This document shows, one piece after another, positions 11,532 to 23,592 of a stretch of 64,000 nt of DNA. The notes beneath the pieces were generated by a model. That model was not told the origin of the DNA, searched no databases, and saw only the letters and a program-made list of their open reading frames with translations. The number at the start of each line of letters is the position of its first letter. Positions within the stretch are counted from its first letter, which is position 1. The translations under genes were made by a program, and so were the position numbers. The DNA is from Aculops lycopersici (Eukaryota > Arthropoda > Arachnida > Trombidiformes > Eriophyidae), in NCBI GenBank assembly GCA_015350385.1, contig WNKI01000001.1:9293118-9357117 (forward strand), written 5' to 3'.

Positions 11532-11604
11532 CCGCATCAAAAGTACAATATCAATACCAAAGTAGCAAGAGAAAAACTAAAATTCCATCACATCAAAGAT
11601 TTTA

Positions 11605-11610
11605 AATAAA
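11605..11610 (+). terminator. Poly(A) signal of RacGAP1
   Basis: AATAAA on the plus strand 74 nt after the RacGAP1 stop codon. Only about 30 bp separate it from the opposite-strand signal of DDX54, so cleavage sites of the two convergent genes should abut or overlap. Confidence 0.65.
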
Positions 11611-11641
11611 GTTGCCATCGCTGGGCCCTCGCACTCATTAA

Positions 11642-11647
11642 TTTATT
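11642..11647 (-). terminator. Poly(A) signal overlapping the DDX54 stop codon
   Basis: The minus strand reads AAA TAA TAA ATT: two tandem TAA stops with AATAAA (11647-11642) overlapping them. This is the same arrangement as in SerRS. Confidence 0.6.
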
Positions 11648-14180
11648 ATTTCCTAGCATTGCCTCCCCGACGAGGACCGCCCGAAGACCTGCCACCTCCA
11701 CGGCTCCCGCCTCGGCCCATACCTCTATGAGATGGCCCGCCTCGAGATGCACGACCTCCATCTTTATCCTTGCGGAAGTCTCCGCTACCGCCGCTCTTGC
11801 GGCCTCCACCTCGAGCACCCTTTTGAATTCCACCTCTTCGCGGTCCGTCTCCAGAGCCTTTACGACCACCACCTCCTCCACCGCTAGATCGTCGATTCTG
11901 TTTGCCTCGGCGACCCTTTGGACCCTTGCTAGGTCCATCGTCATCCATCTTCTTTTGAGATTTCCTTTGCATCTTCAATTTCAAAATATTCTCACGCTTT
12001 TCTTGAATGTTTCTCTCTTTGAGCATCTCCTCTGGGTTCTTCGTTACCCATCTCATTTTGGCTGGCTTCAACTTTGATCTCAGCTTTTCTAAACCTTTAT
12101 GATTATCACTTCGATTATGGTCATCATCGTCATCATATTTGTCATCTGAATCTTCTCTTTGCTCCACTTTCGATTGTTTTTTCCATTTCTCGAACAGTCC
12201 ACTATTGTAAGAGGCAGATATCATTGTGCCACTCTCTGTCTTGACCTTCTTTACTTTGCCCTCTTGTTGATCAGCATTCACAAACTTCTTCCTCTTTCTA
12301 TCCCAGACGGTTTGGCTACGCTGTCTTTTCATTCCATCCTCGTCATCTGCAACTAGATCGAGCGTCGCATGTTTGAGGTCGCTATCGATGCCTAGACCTT
12401 TTTCTCTTTGGTAGTCATCTCGTTGGTATTTAATGTAGAACTTGCTATCTTCAAAGTCTTTCTTCTCGTGCTTCTCTGCTTGTTGCCCTTCTTGAGCCTC
12501 ATCTTCTCCGTCACTCGAATCATTATCTTTAGCTTTCTTATTAGCGATCTTCTCATGGAACTCTCTCTTCTTTTTCATAACCTCAAACGCCTCTAGACGT
12601 CTATTACCTTTTATATGTCCAACTTCAAAAATAGTTTCTTTAGGCTTGAATAACTTGATCCTACTTAACAAATCGCCTTGGTCTTCTGATAAGTCCAGAT
12701 GGTCATTACCAAGGCCTGTCTGTGAAGACATCTTGAATATTGGATGTATACCGATGGATTTCCGATGGATCTCCTTTGCCATCTTGACAGATGCAGCACT
12801 AGGCGGCTCTCTTGTTTTTATATATGGCTTCATTGCATTACTACAAACTTTTACCATGGCATTCAACTCGTCGTCATGCTCGTGCCATCTCTTGAGGATA
12901 TCATTCTCGTCGTCCAAGACAGTTTGTGGAACTGTACCTAAAACCTTGTCTGGCAAATCTTTAATCTCTTGAGCCTTGACAAGTTGATCTGCGGGTAACT
13001 CAGAGGCCAAGGTAATTGGTAAGTTGAAGAATAGGTGGAGATTGTGTAGATAGGGAGTTTCATCGTGGGAAATCAGGGAGATTGCACATCCGAATCGTCC
13101 AGCTCTCGCAACACGACCAACTCTATGAATATATAACTTGGGCTTGAATGGAAAGTTGAAGTTTATCACAACATCAAGCATCGGAATATCAATTCCACGG
13201 GCAGCAATGTCGGTGACTAGCATGACCTTACATACCTTCTTGGAGAATCGGTCTATGTTGATCTTTCTAGCTTCTGGATCCATACTACTATAAACAAGAC
13301 AGCAGTCGATCTGGGTATTGGATAAGACCATCTTGGCGTACTCGATATGATGTTTTGTAGGCATGAAGACCACAGTCATTTGATCTTTGTTCACAAAATT
13401 CTTTAGCAAGTGGACAAGTATGGCAAATTTGTCCTGTGGGTTGCAATGAAGGTGAATTGATTTTAAGGTATCACTAAGGTTTGTTTCAACATCGAGACGG
13501 ATTAACAAGGGGTTCTTGAGTCCGGCCTTCGCAAACTCAGCCAGCTTCTGGGGGATAGTTGCGGAGAAAAGAAGAGTTTGTTTTGATTCTGGCAATCGTG
13601 AGCAAATTTCATTGACTTGCTCCATCTCCTTGAATCCTGGCTCGAACAATCTGTCTGCCTCATCGAAGACAACAATCTCCACCCCATTAAGTTTCTGCTT
13701 CATCTCAACCAACACGTGCGCTAGTCTACCAGGAGTGGCGACTAAAATATCTGGACATTTGGTGATGGTGTCAAAGTCATGGCCGATAGACCCACCCCCA
13801 ATTATAATGCCATGTCTGAGGCCTGTGTTCTTGGTAAAATCTTTAACGAACTTTTCGGTTTGCGTGGCCAGTTCGCGAGTTGGTGATATGATTAGGGCTC
13901 TGATATCAGTTTGCCTCTTTACTCTTAGTCGATGAATCAGCGGCAGGAGGAAAGCTGCCGTCTTACCACTACCCGTTCGAGCCATGGCCACAACATCCCT
14001 GCCTGCCATGATGGGCGGAATGCATTTCCTTTGGATTGGAGTGGCTAGCTTGTATCGTTTCTCGACGTTTTTAAGCATTGGAGGCCAAAGCTCCATGCTT
14101 CTGAAAGTTCCTCCCGGCTTTTTGACTGCCGGTTTGGCCAAAGTGGCCTCCTCAGTTTCTTCCGGGACCAGAAAGTCCAT
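11646..14180 (-). CDS. DDX54: DEAD-box RNA helicase DDX54/Dbp10
   Basis: Nucleolar ATP-dependent RNA helicase for large ribosomal subunit assembly (yeast Dbp10). Single exon, 844 aa. The motifs are in order: Q motif (TPIQ, 47-50), Walker A ARTGSGKT (67-74), PTRELATQ (100-107), DEAD (173-176), SAT (206-208), RGIDIP (328-333) and HRVGRVARAGR (352-362). After the helicase core come the DBP10CT region, an acidic/basic charged stretch, and a C-terminal Gly/Arg-rich RNA-binding tail. The roughly 100-residue N-terminal extension of vertebrate DDX54 is reduced to about 25 residues; the start codon context CAAGATGG supports this ATG. It converges with RacGAP1, 114 bp between stop codons. Confidence 0.97.
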   Translation of the reverse strand: MDFLVPEETEEATLAKPAVKKPGGTFRSMELWPPMLKNVEKRYKLATPIQRKCIPPIMAGRDVVAMARTGSGKTAAFLLPLIHRLRVKRQTDIRALIISPTRELATQTEKFVKDFTKNTGLRHGIIIGGGSIGHDFDTITKCPDILVATPGRLAHVLVEMKQKLNGVEIVVFDEADRLFEPGFKEMEQVNEICSRLPESKQTLLFSATIPQKLAEFAKAGLKNPLLIRLDVETNLSDTLKSIHLHCNPQDKFAILVHLLKNFVNKDQMTVVFMPTKHHIEYAKMVLSNTQIDCCLVYSSMDPEARKINIDRFSKKVCKVMLVTDIAARGIDIPMLDVVINFNFPFKPKLYIHRVGRVARAGRFGCAISLISHDETPYLHNLHLFFNLPITLASELPADQLVKAQEIKDLPDKVLGTVPQTVLDDENDILKRWHEHDDELNAMVKVCSNAMKPYIKTREPPSAASVKMAKEIHRKSIGIHPIFKMSSQTGLGNDHLDLSEDQGDLLSRIKLFKPKETIFEVGHIKGNRRLEAFEVMKKKREFHEKIANKKAKDNDSSDGEDEAQEGQQAEKHEKKDFEDSKFYIKYQRDDYQREKGLGIDSDLKHATLDLVADDEDGMKRQRSQTVWDRKRKKFVNADQQEGKVKKVKTESGTMISASYNSGLFEKWKKQSKVEQREDSDDKYDDDDDHNRSDNHKGLEKLRSKLKPAKMRWVTKNPEEMLKERNIQEKRENILKLKMQRKSQKKMDDDGPSKGPKGRRGKQNRRSSGGGGGGRKGSGDGPRRGGIQKGARGGGRKSGGSGDFRKDKDGGRASRGGPSHRGMGRGGSRGGGRSSGGPRRGGNARK

Positions 14181-17100
14181 CTTGCAGCTTCTGATTGGTG
14201 TTCTCGGATCTAATTATAAAATAGAGTTATAGATTTTAGGACGCAAGTATCAAGTAGGTACAGTGATTAATATGGACAGAATCGCTTAGAGTGAAAGCGA
14301 GGTGAGTATGATAAGCACGTTGTCTGCATTCAAAACAAAAACGCATGCTGTTGCTTGAAGTGAAATAGCCTGCAGGAATCACACTGTGCGTGTCGCTCAA
14401 ATCTGCAGGAATAGCAGTGGGCTTTCTGCAGGCTGCATCAGCCGTGGCCCGTGGCGCCTATCGGTATTGTGTACGTGCTAGATCCTACAGGTGTGCGTTG
14501 CCGCCGCACTGTCGAGTGACCGAATTAGGAGACACGCTAATTTCAGCTCGCGTTCCAGAGGAATGCACATGATTACAGGTAACTTGACTGCTCGGCTACC
14601 GCTATTTTTATGATTCTCCCTCTCTTTGCCCCACCTCTTCGCTTTTGGAGCATCGAAGAGTATCGTTTGGTCAGATTAAGGGGGACACATGGGCAACTGA
14701 GTGAGGCGCTAGAACAACGATTATTATCACCATTATGATCGCCAATTGATGGCAGAGAAGCTCATTTTTTGTAAGGAAGAGAATCGTCAGAAGTCTTCGT
14801 CGGTCACAACTCAAAGGAAAGTTTATTTTCTTACTTCTGCCATATTTCTTTGATAATTATTGGAATAGACACAACAGCACAACAAAAGGGAAATGAGTGG
14901 ATTCATCATCTCGAAGGATGAAAAGTGGATGCGATTCGTGAGTGAAAGAGAGGGAGAAAAAAGACATGGCGATAAGATGGAACAAACAAATTATAAAGCA
15001 ACCACACGATTGTTGTTGTTTTGGTGGTGAAAAGCCTAAGTAGACATCACTGCATTTGCCTTAAGAGGAAGGAAGAAGGAGAATGAGAGAGGAAAAAAAT
15101 CATCGGCTTCAAATAGAACCAAACTAACAACACGAGCAAGTGAGTAACAGCAATTTCGACGGTATGATCCTTTGTCTTGTTGCTGCTTGCTCTTGTCCTT
15201 TAGCGGAATACATGTATTTCCTTCTGGTGGCCCCATAGTTCGACGCTTTTGCGATAAGGATCATCAGCAGCAGCAGTAGCAACAACAGTTTTGTCTTGGT
15301 CGGTGTTTCGACCCAAGCTTGGATTTGAATTTGGGTTAAGCTCTAGCTTTAGGTTGCCTCCCCTTGAAAGTTCGAGCTGAACCCAATGAACTGGTAGCTT
15401 CCTGCTGTCGCTGCACCAGTTAGAAAGAAGGCAAGTTGAAAATCAACAGTTCCAACTATTTCCCTTTCTTCTTCTTCTTCTTCTTCTTTGAACTTTTGCT
15501 CGAGTTCAAATTGTTTGCTATGCGCTTGTAGTTGAGTGGGACCAGAGTTAACAATGATAGGAGCAACAGAAACCAAGAATGGGAATCATATATGTAAACG
15601 TGCAGCGGTGAGTTTTTTGCAATCACCAGACGCATCATCAATATTGAGAGAGGAGCGAGAAAACTGACCGCCAGCCTTCATGGGGAATACAAGTTTACAA
15701 TTGAAGAAAGAGAGCAAGGCGACGGCGACGACACGACCACTTGGCGTGGCGAATAGAAAACTTGTGGCAAACATACCGCTAGCAAACAAGTTTCGCCTCC
15801 CCCTTCAAGTTTGGTAGTCTCAAAGAGAATGAGCAAACTGATTGAAGAATTTCTACACCAGGTGCTACGGTTACAGTGAAAAGGCTATAGGTGCCTGTCC
15901 ACTAACCACGCGAGAGCCAGAGCAACATGTATGAGCGAAACCACCGACTGGATTGAGTTTGTATGGGTCAGTGTGAATGAGTAAGAGAGTCTATCTAGTT
16001 TTTATTTCTATCCCATGAACTCTCGCCGCCTCGTAATGCCAACAAGATTTGCAACCTCCGATGACAGAGAATTTAGTACACAACTTGAAACAAACTTGTG
16101 ATACTCAATGAAACTCTCATCTAATGCAAATAGTAAATGGCCGCTAGTCACAATGTCGCCTGTTGCTTAGTCTCATGGAATCGAATCAAATCCACGACCA
16201 CAACCATCATCATGATGATCATCATCATCAACATACAGGAGATGCGAGCTAGTGGTTGAGAATCCGGATACCGGTCGAGGGATAGGGATAGGGAGGGAGA
16301 AATAGTGTTGTGTTGGTATTGATATCACCTAAAATCGCACAATGGAATGCGGCTTTAGCCTCTTTGACCCAAAGTCTTGCTTAAACTTTAAAAGACGAAG
16401 AAGCACTAAGAGAAGCAAAAGTAGCAAATGGATTTCTCTTGCGCGCGTCTGTCTCACGGGTTTCGCCACTTCCACCTTTTGGCGTTTCAGTTTCAGTTTC
16501 AATCTCAGTTTCTGTTTCTACAACTACACTTTAAACAACCACCACGACTCACGATGACCACTGACCGACTGGTGGACTAGAAGTAGGTAGATCTTTGGAC
16601 CGCGATGGTAGGCGCTTGAAACGCGCATTGGAATCCCAACAAATTTTATGAGCATCTCCTCCAAGTTCAAGCCTCTGGTTAAAGCTCAAGCGAAAGCCGA
16701 GCATTGATTTGGGGCTCGCGGTCATCCGTCGGCGCCGCTGCACGTCGTAAAGCCGAAGCCGAAACTGCTGACGACATCGTGGTTATCAGTCTAGCAAACC
16801 GTAGAGCTGGCCACTTTGAGAGCCACAATGGAATCATCAAGCGTACGATTTCCTTGTTGTTGTGATTCCTCTTAGTGGTAGACGAAGTGGCAGAGATTCA
16901 TCAGGTACAATAATAACAAACTTTGCTTTTGATTTGCATCCATCACAAATAGTCGCCTGCTAACTAGGGGGACCAGTAGCGCAGCTGAGCAACCTGAATC
17001 TTTCAATACCACGAAGCTCAATCATCCGCGGCACTGGGCTACCTGTAGAATAGAACTCGAGCTATCGAGCGAGAAGTCGACGGTTAAGGTGACTAAGTTG

Positions 17101-18479
17101 GTAGGTGGTGGTCGAGGAGGGAGCAGCGGCTTCGGCAGCGACAGGACATTAGAATCTTTCCATCTTTGCCATTGCCGACGACGACAACAACAAGGAATAT
17201 GCTGCTGTTGCTGCAATTGGGGTGCGCAAGTTTTCTTTGTTGTCGGTGGCAGTCGAAACAACAGCCACATCGACTTTTTCCCCTCAACGAAGCCCCAAAC
17301 AATCGAAGCCAAGTTGGTTGGTCAGGTAGGCGAGTATGTCTGGTCTGGTCTGGTGTGTGGTTGCTGCTCCTGTGGCTGTGTTGGAGCGGAGCAAGCACAA
17401 GTGGCTCCAGTTATTCATGGCGCGCGTCCGCGCGGCGCACACAGACAAACGCACAGGTAGGAAGGTAGGTAGGCAGACGAACACACAGACACAAGTGGCT
17501 AGCCTCAGGTGTTGCCACCAACACTCAAGTCGTAGTCGGCGTCTTGGTTGCCAGCGATGATTCTGCAGGCAGATCCACTCTCACGCTTCGTGACGTTCCA
17601 ATGGTCGCGTCGCGTCGCACCGCATCGCATTGCAACAGCCACCGAGGATCCGTTTAGACTAAAGCGCCCACCGCCGCCGACTCTTAGCTTGAGTCCCAAA
17701 GATTCGAACTGAATCGCCGTGGGCCGCTTCTTTCCCCCTTGGAAGCGCCGCGAATCACTTGCGCAGTGGCCGGTGATTGTGGTCGTGCCATCCTCTCGGT
17801 ATTAGTGGTGGATGCAGTGGAATTGGTGGCGGCACAGGCGGCTCGGCCACACCAATGGCACGGAACGAGGAGCCGACCGGACACACTAATACGAATGCTC
17901 GTATACTTCGCACTAAACTTAGGCCAAGGCAAGCTGCTGGCACTCGATGACCATGCGAGTGAATGGAGGAATCTCAACTCTGAGGCGCCGCCGCCGACAA
18001 ACTGAACGATGCTCTCGTCCCCCACTTTCAAGCGACTTGCGCCGTTAATGTTAGTGGCGGCGGCGGTGGCGGCAGTAGAAGCGGCTTTAGCCTGTTGCTT
18101 CAGATTTCTCTTTCTCTCTCAAATTCGAACTCTTGGAATTCCCTTGTGCACTAGTATGTGTATGTGAGAGGATGGAAGTTTGTGTGTTGTTGTTGTTATT
18201 ATGATTATCATGCCTCAAGTTGTCCATGGCATTCGGACGCTCGCTGGCCTCCGAACGACGCACCTCGCCTGAAAACCACCAGTTGCTCTTTCGCTCGCAC
18301 TCGCTGCTCTTCTCCTCATTTCAACAAATTAAAGAAACTTGACATTCAATTTTGGATTTCACCTAAAATTATATTCATATCAAATACAAAGTCGAACATA
18401 AATCTATTATTGAATCTGACTTTTCAATTATAACAAATAATTAGAAGAATATAGTTACAAGTACAACTACAACTACAAG
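14181..18479. other. Long noncoding region upstream of glypican
   Basis: About 4.3 kb with no frame showing a known domain. It holds a GAA/TTC microsatellite at about 15465-15490, an ATC/ATG-rich patch near 16210-16235, and a more GC-rich part from about 17000 to 18070 with many CGs. It most likely carries the DDX54 promoter on the left and the promoter plus 5'UTR of the glypican on the right. No tRNA or transposon ends were recognised. Confidence 0.5.
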
Positions 18480-21400
18480 ATGACGAACAGACGAGAAGCT
18501 TGGACGCTACCTGCGTCATGCGCGTCAACGAATTCACGCCAAAAAATTATCAAGAGTCATAGAAATATCACTCTTTTTAATCCAGTATCAATTATCTTAG
18601 TCTTTCTTATTATAGTCCCAATTGTTAGCTCAAACGCTTCAAGCACCTCAGCAGTCCACATCAGTGCCACAACAACAACAAATCTAAATTCAATCATTAC
18701 AACTCAATCCCTACCGGTAAACCCATATACTAGAACAACACATGAACTCCTACTTGATCTTAGGCAACAAATGCTCAGTAGATCCATTAAATTCGACGAA
18801 CACTTTAGAAGCTTACTCTCGTCAACAAAAGTTAACTTGCACAATTTATTTATAGATACTTATGGTATAGTTTACGAACGAAATACTGAGATTTTCACCG
18901 AGATGTTTGCAAATTTAGAGCAATATTATGCAACTGGCCAAATCATGTTAACCCGGACGATGGAAGAGTTTTTTGTTCGCTTATACCAGAAGATATTTCA
19001 AGTTTTCAACGTTAGCAAGAGCTTCAATGCAGACTACTTGCAATGTGCCACCGAGCAACTGGCTCACCTCAAGCCATTTAAGGAAGTTCCTGACAAATTG
19101 ATGACCGAGATTCGGCATGTCTTTGTTGCGGCGAGAACTTTTAATCAAGCCCTCAATTATGGGATTGATATAATCAAGCACATAATTTCGGTAAGTACTG
19201 TCCTGTTCTCTCCTTTCTTTTTGCATTAGAATTCTCATGCGCAAGGTGAAAGCCTGACTTTTGTTTTCCCTTTCCTTTCAGCTGTCGTCGCTTCAATTTT
19301 ACTTGCACTTGCGTCGCCAAAAAGTGATTCCGTGTGAAGTGGCTTGTTGGTTGGTGAGTAAACTTCAGCCGGTGCTCGTGTGAGTGTCTCGTTGACTTAC
19401 AAAACCCAAGAAAAGGATATCCAGCACTAGTTGCCAACAAAAGCTACAACGATAAGCAAAGAAAAAGTCTCAATCTAATTGAAACTCACTTGAGCGTGTC
19501 ATTGGCCGTGTGAACCGAGTTCCGGTTTGTTGTGGTTAACAGTGAGTTCACTGCTTGCGGCACTCTTTTGAGTCGGCAGTCGCGGTAACAAAACACAACG
19601 ACAATCCAGTGGAGACAATTTGTCACTAAACACATGCGAGTTCTCAGTGGCCACTGCAATGATTCAGCACATGCCACCAAAATTGATTGTCGCAGCTCCT
19701 ATGAGTTGCGCAACAAACTGTGGTAGCAGAGTGTAATAGCCACTGCATTCAATTACCATTTCCGCTCGCTTGAGCAGTAAACTGTCGCCGCAAGCATGTG
19801 GTTTAGGGTATCATCACCATCTACATCATCATGAGATCAGTAGGATATGCCCGCATTGTTGTTTTTGTTGCGCGTCAATGATCGCCTCGTTTAGCCCTCG
19901 AGGCAATCGATACTTTAACTTCGGCGCCCACGAATCATTTAGTCTTGTTAGTGGCCCCTCACTCATAATCTTGACTCAGATTCGCACGGTGACAAAATCA
20001 GGAGTCTGTTTTCACAACAACAATAACAACCACAACAACACTAGCTATTTGTAGCATAATGATGGTCCTGGGTGGGGTGACTGTGATATTGCATCTGTGT
20101 GGTTGCGAGTTCGGAGTGGTTACTGTATATATTATTGTGGGCCAGGGTGTTGTGCATGTGAAAGTAGTTTGGTGCTTGTGCGCTAGTGACTTCCGCCGGC
20201 ACCGTTGCTGGACCCAGGTTATGGTAGTTCTCTGGATACCATGAGCAAGGACCACTGCTCGGCGGTATAATTGTCGCCGTCGCGTCCTCTTGACCTCCTA
20301 AGGTGGTCAAGTTGTGAGGTGGGTTGTGCGGAGTTGGCGGCTGTAGGTGAGCTGCAGGTATTGAGTGCTGCACCGATGTCGTGGTCGGTGGTTGGTGTAG
20401 ATGGTTGTGATTTTGATAAATATCCTGATTGTGACTCATGTACTTCTGATTCGAATAGATGTCTCCCTGTACCTCAGGTAGGATTGTCGATTCAATGTAA
20501 TACGCCTGATCATTGCCGATAGCAGAAGGTACAACATAGGGTGAGGAGGAATGATGGTGATGATCAGAATTTGTCATAGTTAGCCTCAGCCTCTTGATTG
20601 GTTGATTGCTATTATTGCAAATAATTTCATTCTCCGCGGTATCAGTTAGCGGGTCAAACCCATTAGTGTTTTCAATGTCATTATTGCCATTGTTTCGCTG
20701 CTGAGTTCCGCTATTTGTACAGGTACGTTGCTGCTGTTGGAGTTCTGAGTTCAAACTTGCACTATTGTTCATGATTTGCGTGTTATTGTTTGTCGATCTG
20801 GCCTTGAGAAGCAACATTTTGTTTGTTCTGTTCAATTTAGCGGCAAAACTTCTACCGAAAACAGGATTTATCCCTAAGTTGTTCCAGTTAATCCATGAAA
20901 GGCGCGCAGTTAAATCTATATGTTAGTTAGGAAAACGGATAGATGAGGTGCGTGTTAGTTTTACCTGGATTCCTCTTGATTTCGTAAAATTTAATTTTCG
21001 ATCTCTCAGAAAATACCTGCTCACTTTCAGAAACTAATCGCTACATTAGTACAAAGGATTCCGATCCGCATCGAGCCTCGAGTGCATGAATGTCCACTAC
21101 AGATAGTTTGTCTTCTTTCCATTGAAATGACTATCCAAATGATCATTTGACGTCGATACTCTTTCTCTTGTCACCAATACTTACCGCTTGTGTTCCAATC
21201 GTCGCTGTTGTTACTCTTGAGCTCGCCACTTAAACACATTTCAATATAATTGATTGGATCCAATTCAGTATTCAATAGTTCCTGCAGTAAACTGATGTAT
21301 GCTATTGCCAAACGTAGTGTATCAATCTTGGAAAGTCGCTTCTCGTAGGGGAATGTTGGAACGTGTAGACGGAGATGCTCGAATGCCGAGTTGATACTTA

Positions 21401-23592
21401 GCATTCGTCGTCGCTCTCGAACGTTTGCATCAAACCTTTGCACCTTATGTACCCCGCCGACGCCATCTTGATTCAATGAGCCCGCCGACGAGGACATGGA
21501 ATCTTCATTTGTTTGTACGCCGCTAGCGCTGCAGCCAACTTGAGATTTTCTACGATCCTCCATTGCAATTAATATTAGGCTATGGCCCTGACTAGAATAT
21601 TGATTTAATTTCTATCTTTTAGATCAAATAGATGAAAATTTTACATCTATTGTTCTGAATAAATCCCATCTATCGATCAATATCCAACTAGAAAAGATCT
21701 AATATTTTGTGTCACGAGAACAAATTGGCCGAAACAATAATTTGTCACCACTACATATAGTTCTCTTGGAGCGGAACGAGGTACAACGCGTCGCTTGCTA
21801 CATGCACCAAGCTGAAAAGTTCGCTTAGCTACAATGCGCATGCCTGGTGACTCGAAGGTATCTGATGCATACAGTAGCAACGCTCCTAGCGACATTCGTA
21901 TCACCAGAGGCTTCCCTGTTCCTTGGCCAACTCTTCTCTTTGAATTGCGTCAAAAGTTCGCTCGCGCGCTTCGCCAATCGATTGTTGCGCGTCCTGCGCA
22001 CGCGTCGAAGCGAACTTTTTCATGTTCGCTCACTATAGAAAGTCACTTTTAGCAACTTACGTGTTAAACCAATGAGGGGAACAATCCTTCATCTATCAAA
22101 TACGCAACATAGTATCAAAAACAAACCATCCTAACATGAACATTCCTTCCTATTTCCATTATCTAAATCTCACCTTAATATTGACATCAAACAGCTTGGA
22201 CAACCAGCACAATGCGACACAATGATCAGCGAAAAATTGCTCAGGAACAATTCGAGCTCAAAGGCGTGTCCAAACTTTTGCGAGCAAGTACTGACCAAAT
22301 GCTTTGGCAGAAACAATCTTGATATGTTAAATGATCACTGGAGAAACTATGTGGTTGCTTTGGACGAGTTAGCTACGAAACTAAGCACTAGCTACGACAT
22401 AGAGACTATCATCAAGTCGATGGATGTGCAAATCAGTGAAGCTATAATGAACTTCCAAGAGAATGGAACCAATGTATCAAACCAAGTATTTAGTGTCTGC
22501 GGTAGTGCGACAACCCACTTCAACTCGCTGAAGCCAACATCGAACAGGATTGGAAAGCGATCGCCAGCAGTACTATCAACAAGAACCGAGAGCAGCCTAC
22601 CAAATAGGAGCAACAGAAATATCCAGCCACAACAAACCGTGCAAAGGCAAGCATTCTCGCTAGGCAGCCATCTGAGGACCGCAGCCGTCGGTGGTAACAG
22701 TAATAATGGTGGCAATAGCGTCAGGTACACACCGAGTAGGGCATCGATGAACGACGACTCGTTGACACAGGATGATCTCAAGCCAAACATAATCAAGTCC
22801 CCAACAATAATTGACGAGATTAGAAGTTACATGTCGTCCACTAAGAACTTTTGGTCATTGCTACCAAATCAGGTTTGTACGAGCAATCGAACACTTGGTT
22901 CGAGCGGTGTAATCAATATCACAAATAACAACAAGAAGCAACCTTCACATATGAACCAAAATTGTTTCTCCGAGCAAATGAGCAATGTTAATGTGGTTAG
23001 TGTTGACACACGGTATCGTAAGGAGCTTATCTTGCAAATAAGTCGTATGGACGACATGCATGCTAAGATTCTCAGTGCTATGAAAGGCATTGAAATAGAT
23101 TGGGATAATGGGTCGTCCGCGACAGGGGTGCCGAACGGCCGAGCACCTGCGATTCAAGCCCCAACTACAACAACAACAACAACAACCACCGAGGCGCCCG
23201 ATGATGAGGAACTAGAGGATCCGGATGATACAACAATGGATCCAGGTTCTGGCGAGTATCCATTCAATGAACCTGAGGAGGATAGCACCGTAGATCCAAT
23301 GGAGTCAGACTATTCAGAAACTGACGACGAAGAGCAATCTCAGACGGAATCGCCCAACAAACAAGACCAAACGGGCGATAAACCAATTGAGCCCTCGGTG
23401 ACATTTAGTAACGACATAGACAATTCGGCTAAGGAACCTCAAACATCTAGTTCTATGAGCAAGCTTGTGATAACTTTTCAAGATCACGTGTTGCTAGTCA
23501 CCTTGTTAAAAGTTGCACTAGCGATCGTTATGTTACCCCAACTAAACCTTAGCTTTAATCAACTCTCAACATCTAGGAGCCAGGCGAGATGA
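18480..23592 (+). CDS. Glypican (GPI-linked heparan sulfate proteoglycan), 2 exons
   Basis: Cell-surface co-receptor that shapes Wnt, Hh and BMP gradients (dally/dally-like family). Exons 18480-19190 and 22195-23592 join in phase 0 to 702 aa. Residues 33-51 are a signal sequence after a long hydrophilic start. Family signatures: FDEHFRSLL, LFIDTYGIVYERN, FNADYLQCATEQL, FVAARTFNQAL, CPNFCEQVLTKCFG, ISEAIMNFQEN and LLPNQVC. A furin-like site RIGKR ends at residue 359, where glypicans are normally cleaved. One Ser-Gly site (GSGEY, Ser589) in an acidic stretch is the likely glycan attachment point. A hydrophobic segment near 671-690 suggests GPI anchoring, but a 15-residue polar tail follows it. 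The N-terminal Cys cluster of typical glypicans is absent. The 3-kb intron hosts an antisense bHLH gene. AATAAA at 23649. Confidence 0.93.
19191..22194 (+). other. Glypican intron hosting an antisense gene
   Basis: Starts GTAAGT after codon TCG and ends CAAACAG before CTT, phase 0, 3,004 bp; by far the longest intron outside the bruchpilot gene. Apart from the Fer2-like exons it shows no other coding sequence. 19191-20040 and 21564-22194 are noncoding; the latter would contain the Fer2 promoter. Confidence 0.85.
20041..21563 (-). CDS. Fer2: Fer2-like (48-related/PTF1 family) bHLH transcription factor, 2 exons, nested in glypican intron
   Basis: Class II bHLH factor; Drosophila Fer2 acts in clock and dopaminergic neurons. 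Exons 21563-21185 and 20915-20041, intron 269 bp, join to 417 aa. The bHLH domain is at about 45-96: basic region ANVRERRRMLSINSAFEHLR, loop VPTFPYEKRLSK, helix 2 IDTLRLAIAYISLLQELL. The splice junction rebuilds WNTSDLTARLSWINWNNLG, the conserved Fer2-type motif directly after the bHLH; this supports both the join and the subfamily. The remaining 270 residues are Asn/His/Thr/Gln-rich without a known domain. The whole gene lies on the opposite strand inside the glypican intron, so the two transcripts could interfere. Confidence 0.9.

Noticed and set aside
16342..16557. Possible short plus-strand gene before the glypican
   Set aside because: It has an ATG but only 71 codons, no domain and low-complexity Ser/Phe content; no splice or signal support.
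17093..17699. Overlapping frames in all directions around 17.1-17.7 kb
   Set aside because: GC-rich sequence gives long chance frames; none has a domain or good start, and the region looks like promoter/5'UTR.
20059..20522. Plus-strand Val/Gly-rich frames inside the glypican intron
   Set aside because: Antisense shadows of the Fer2 second exon.
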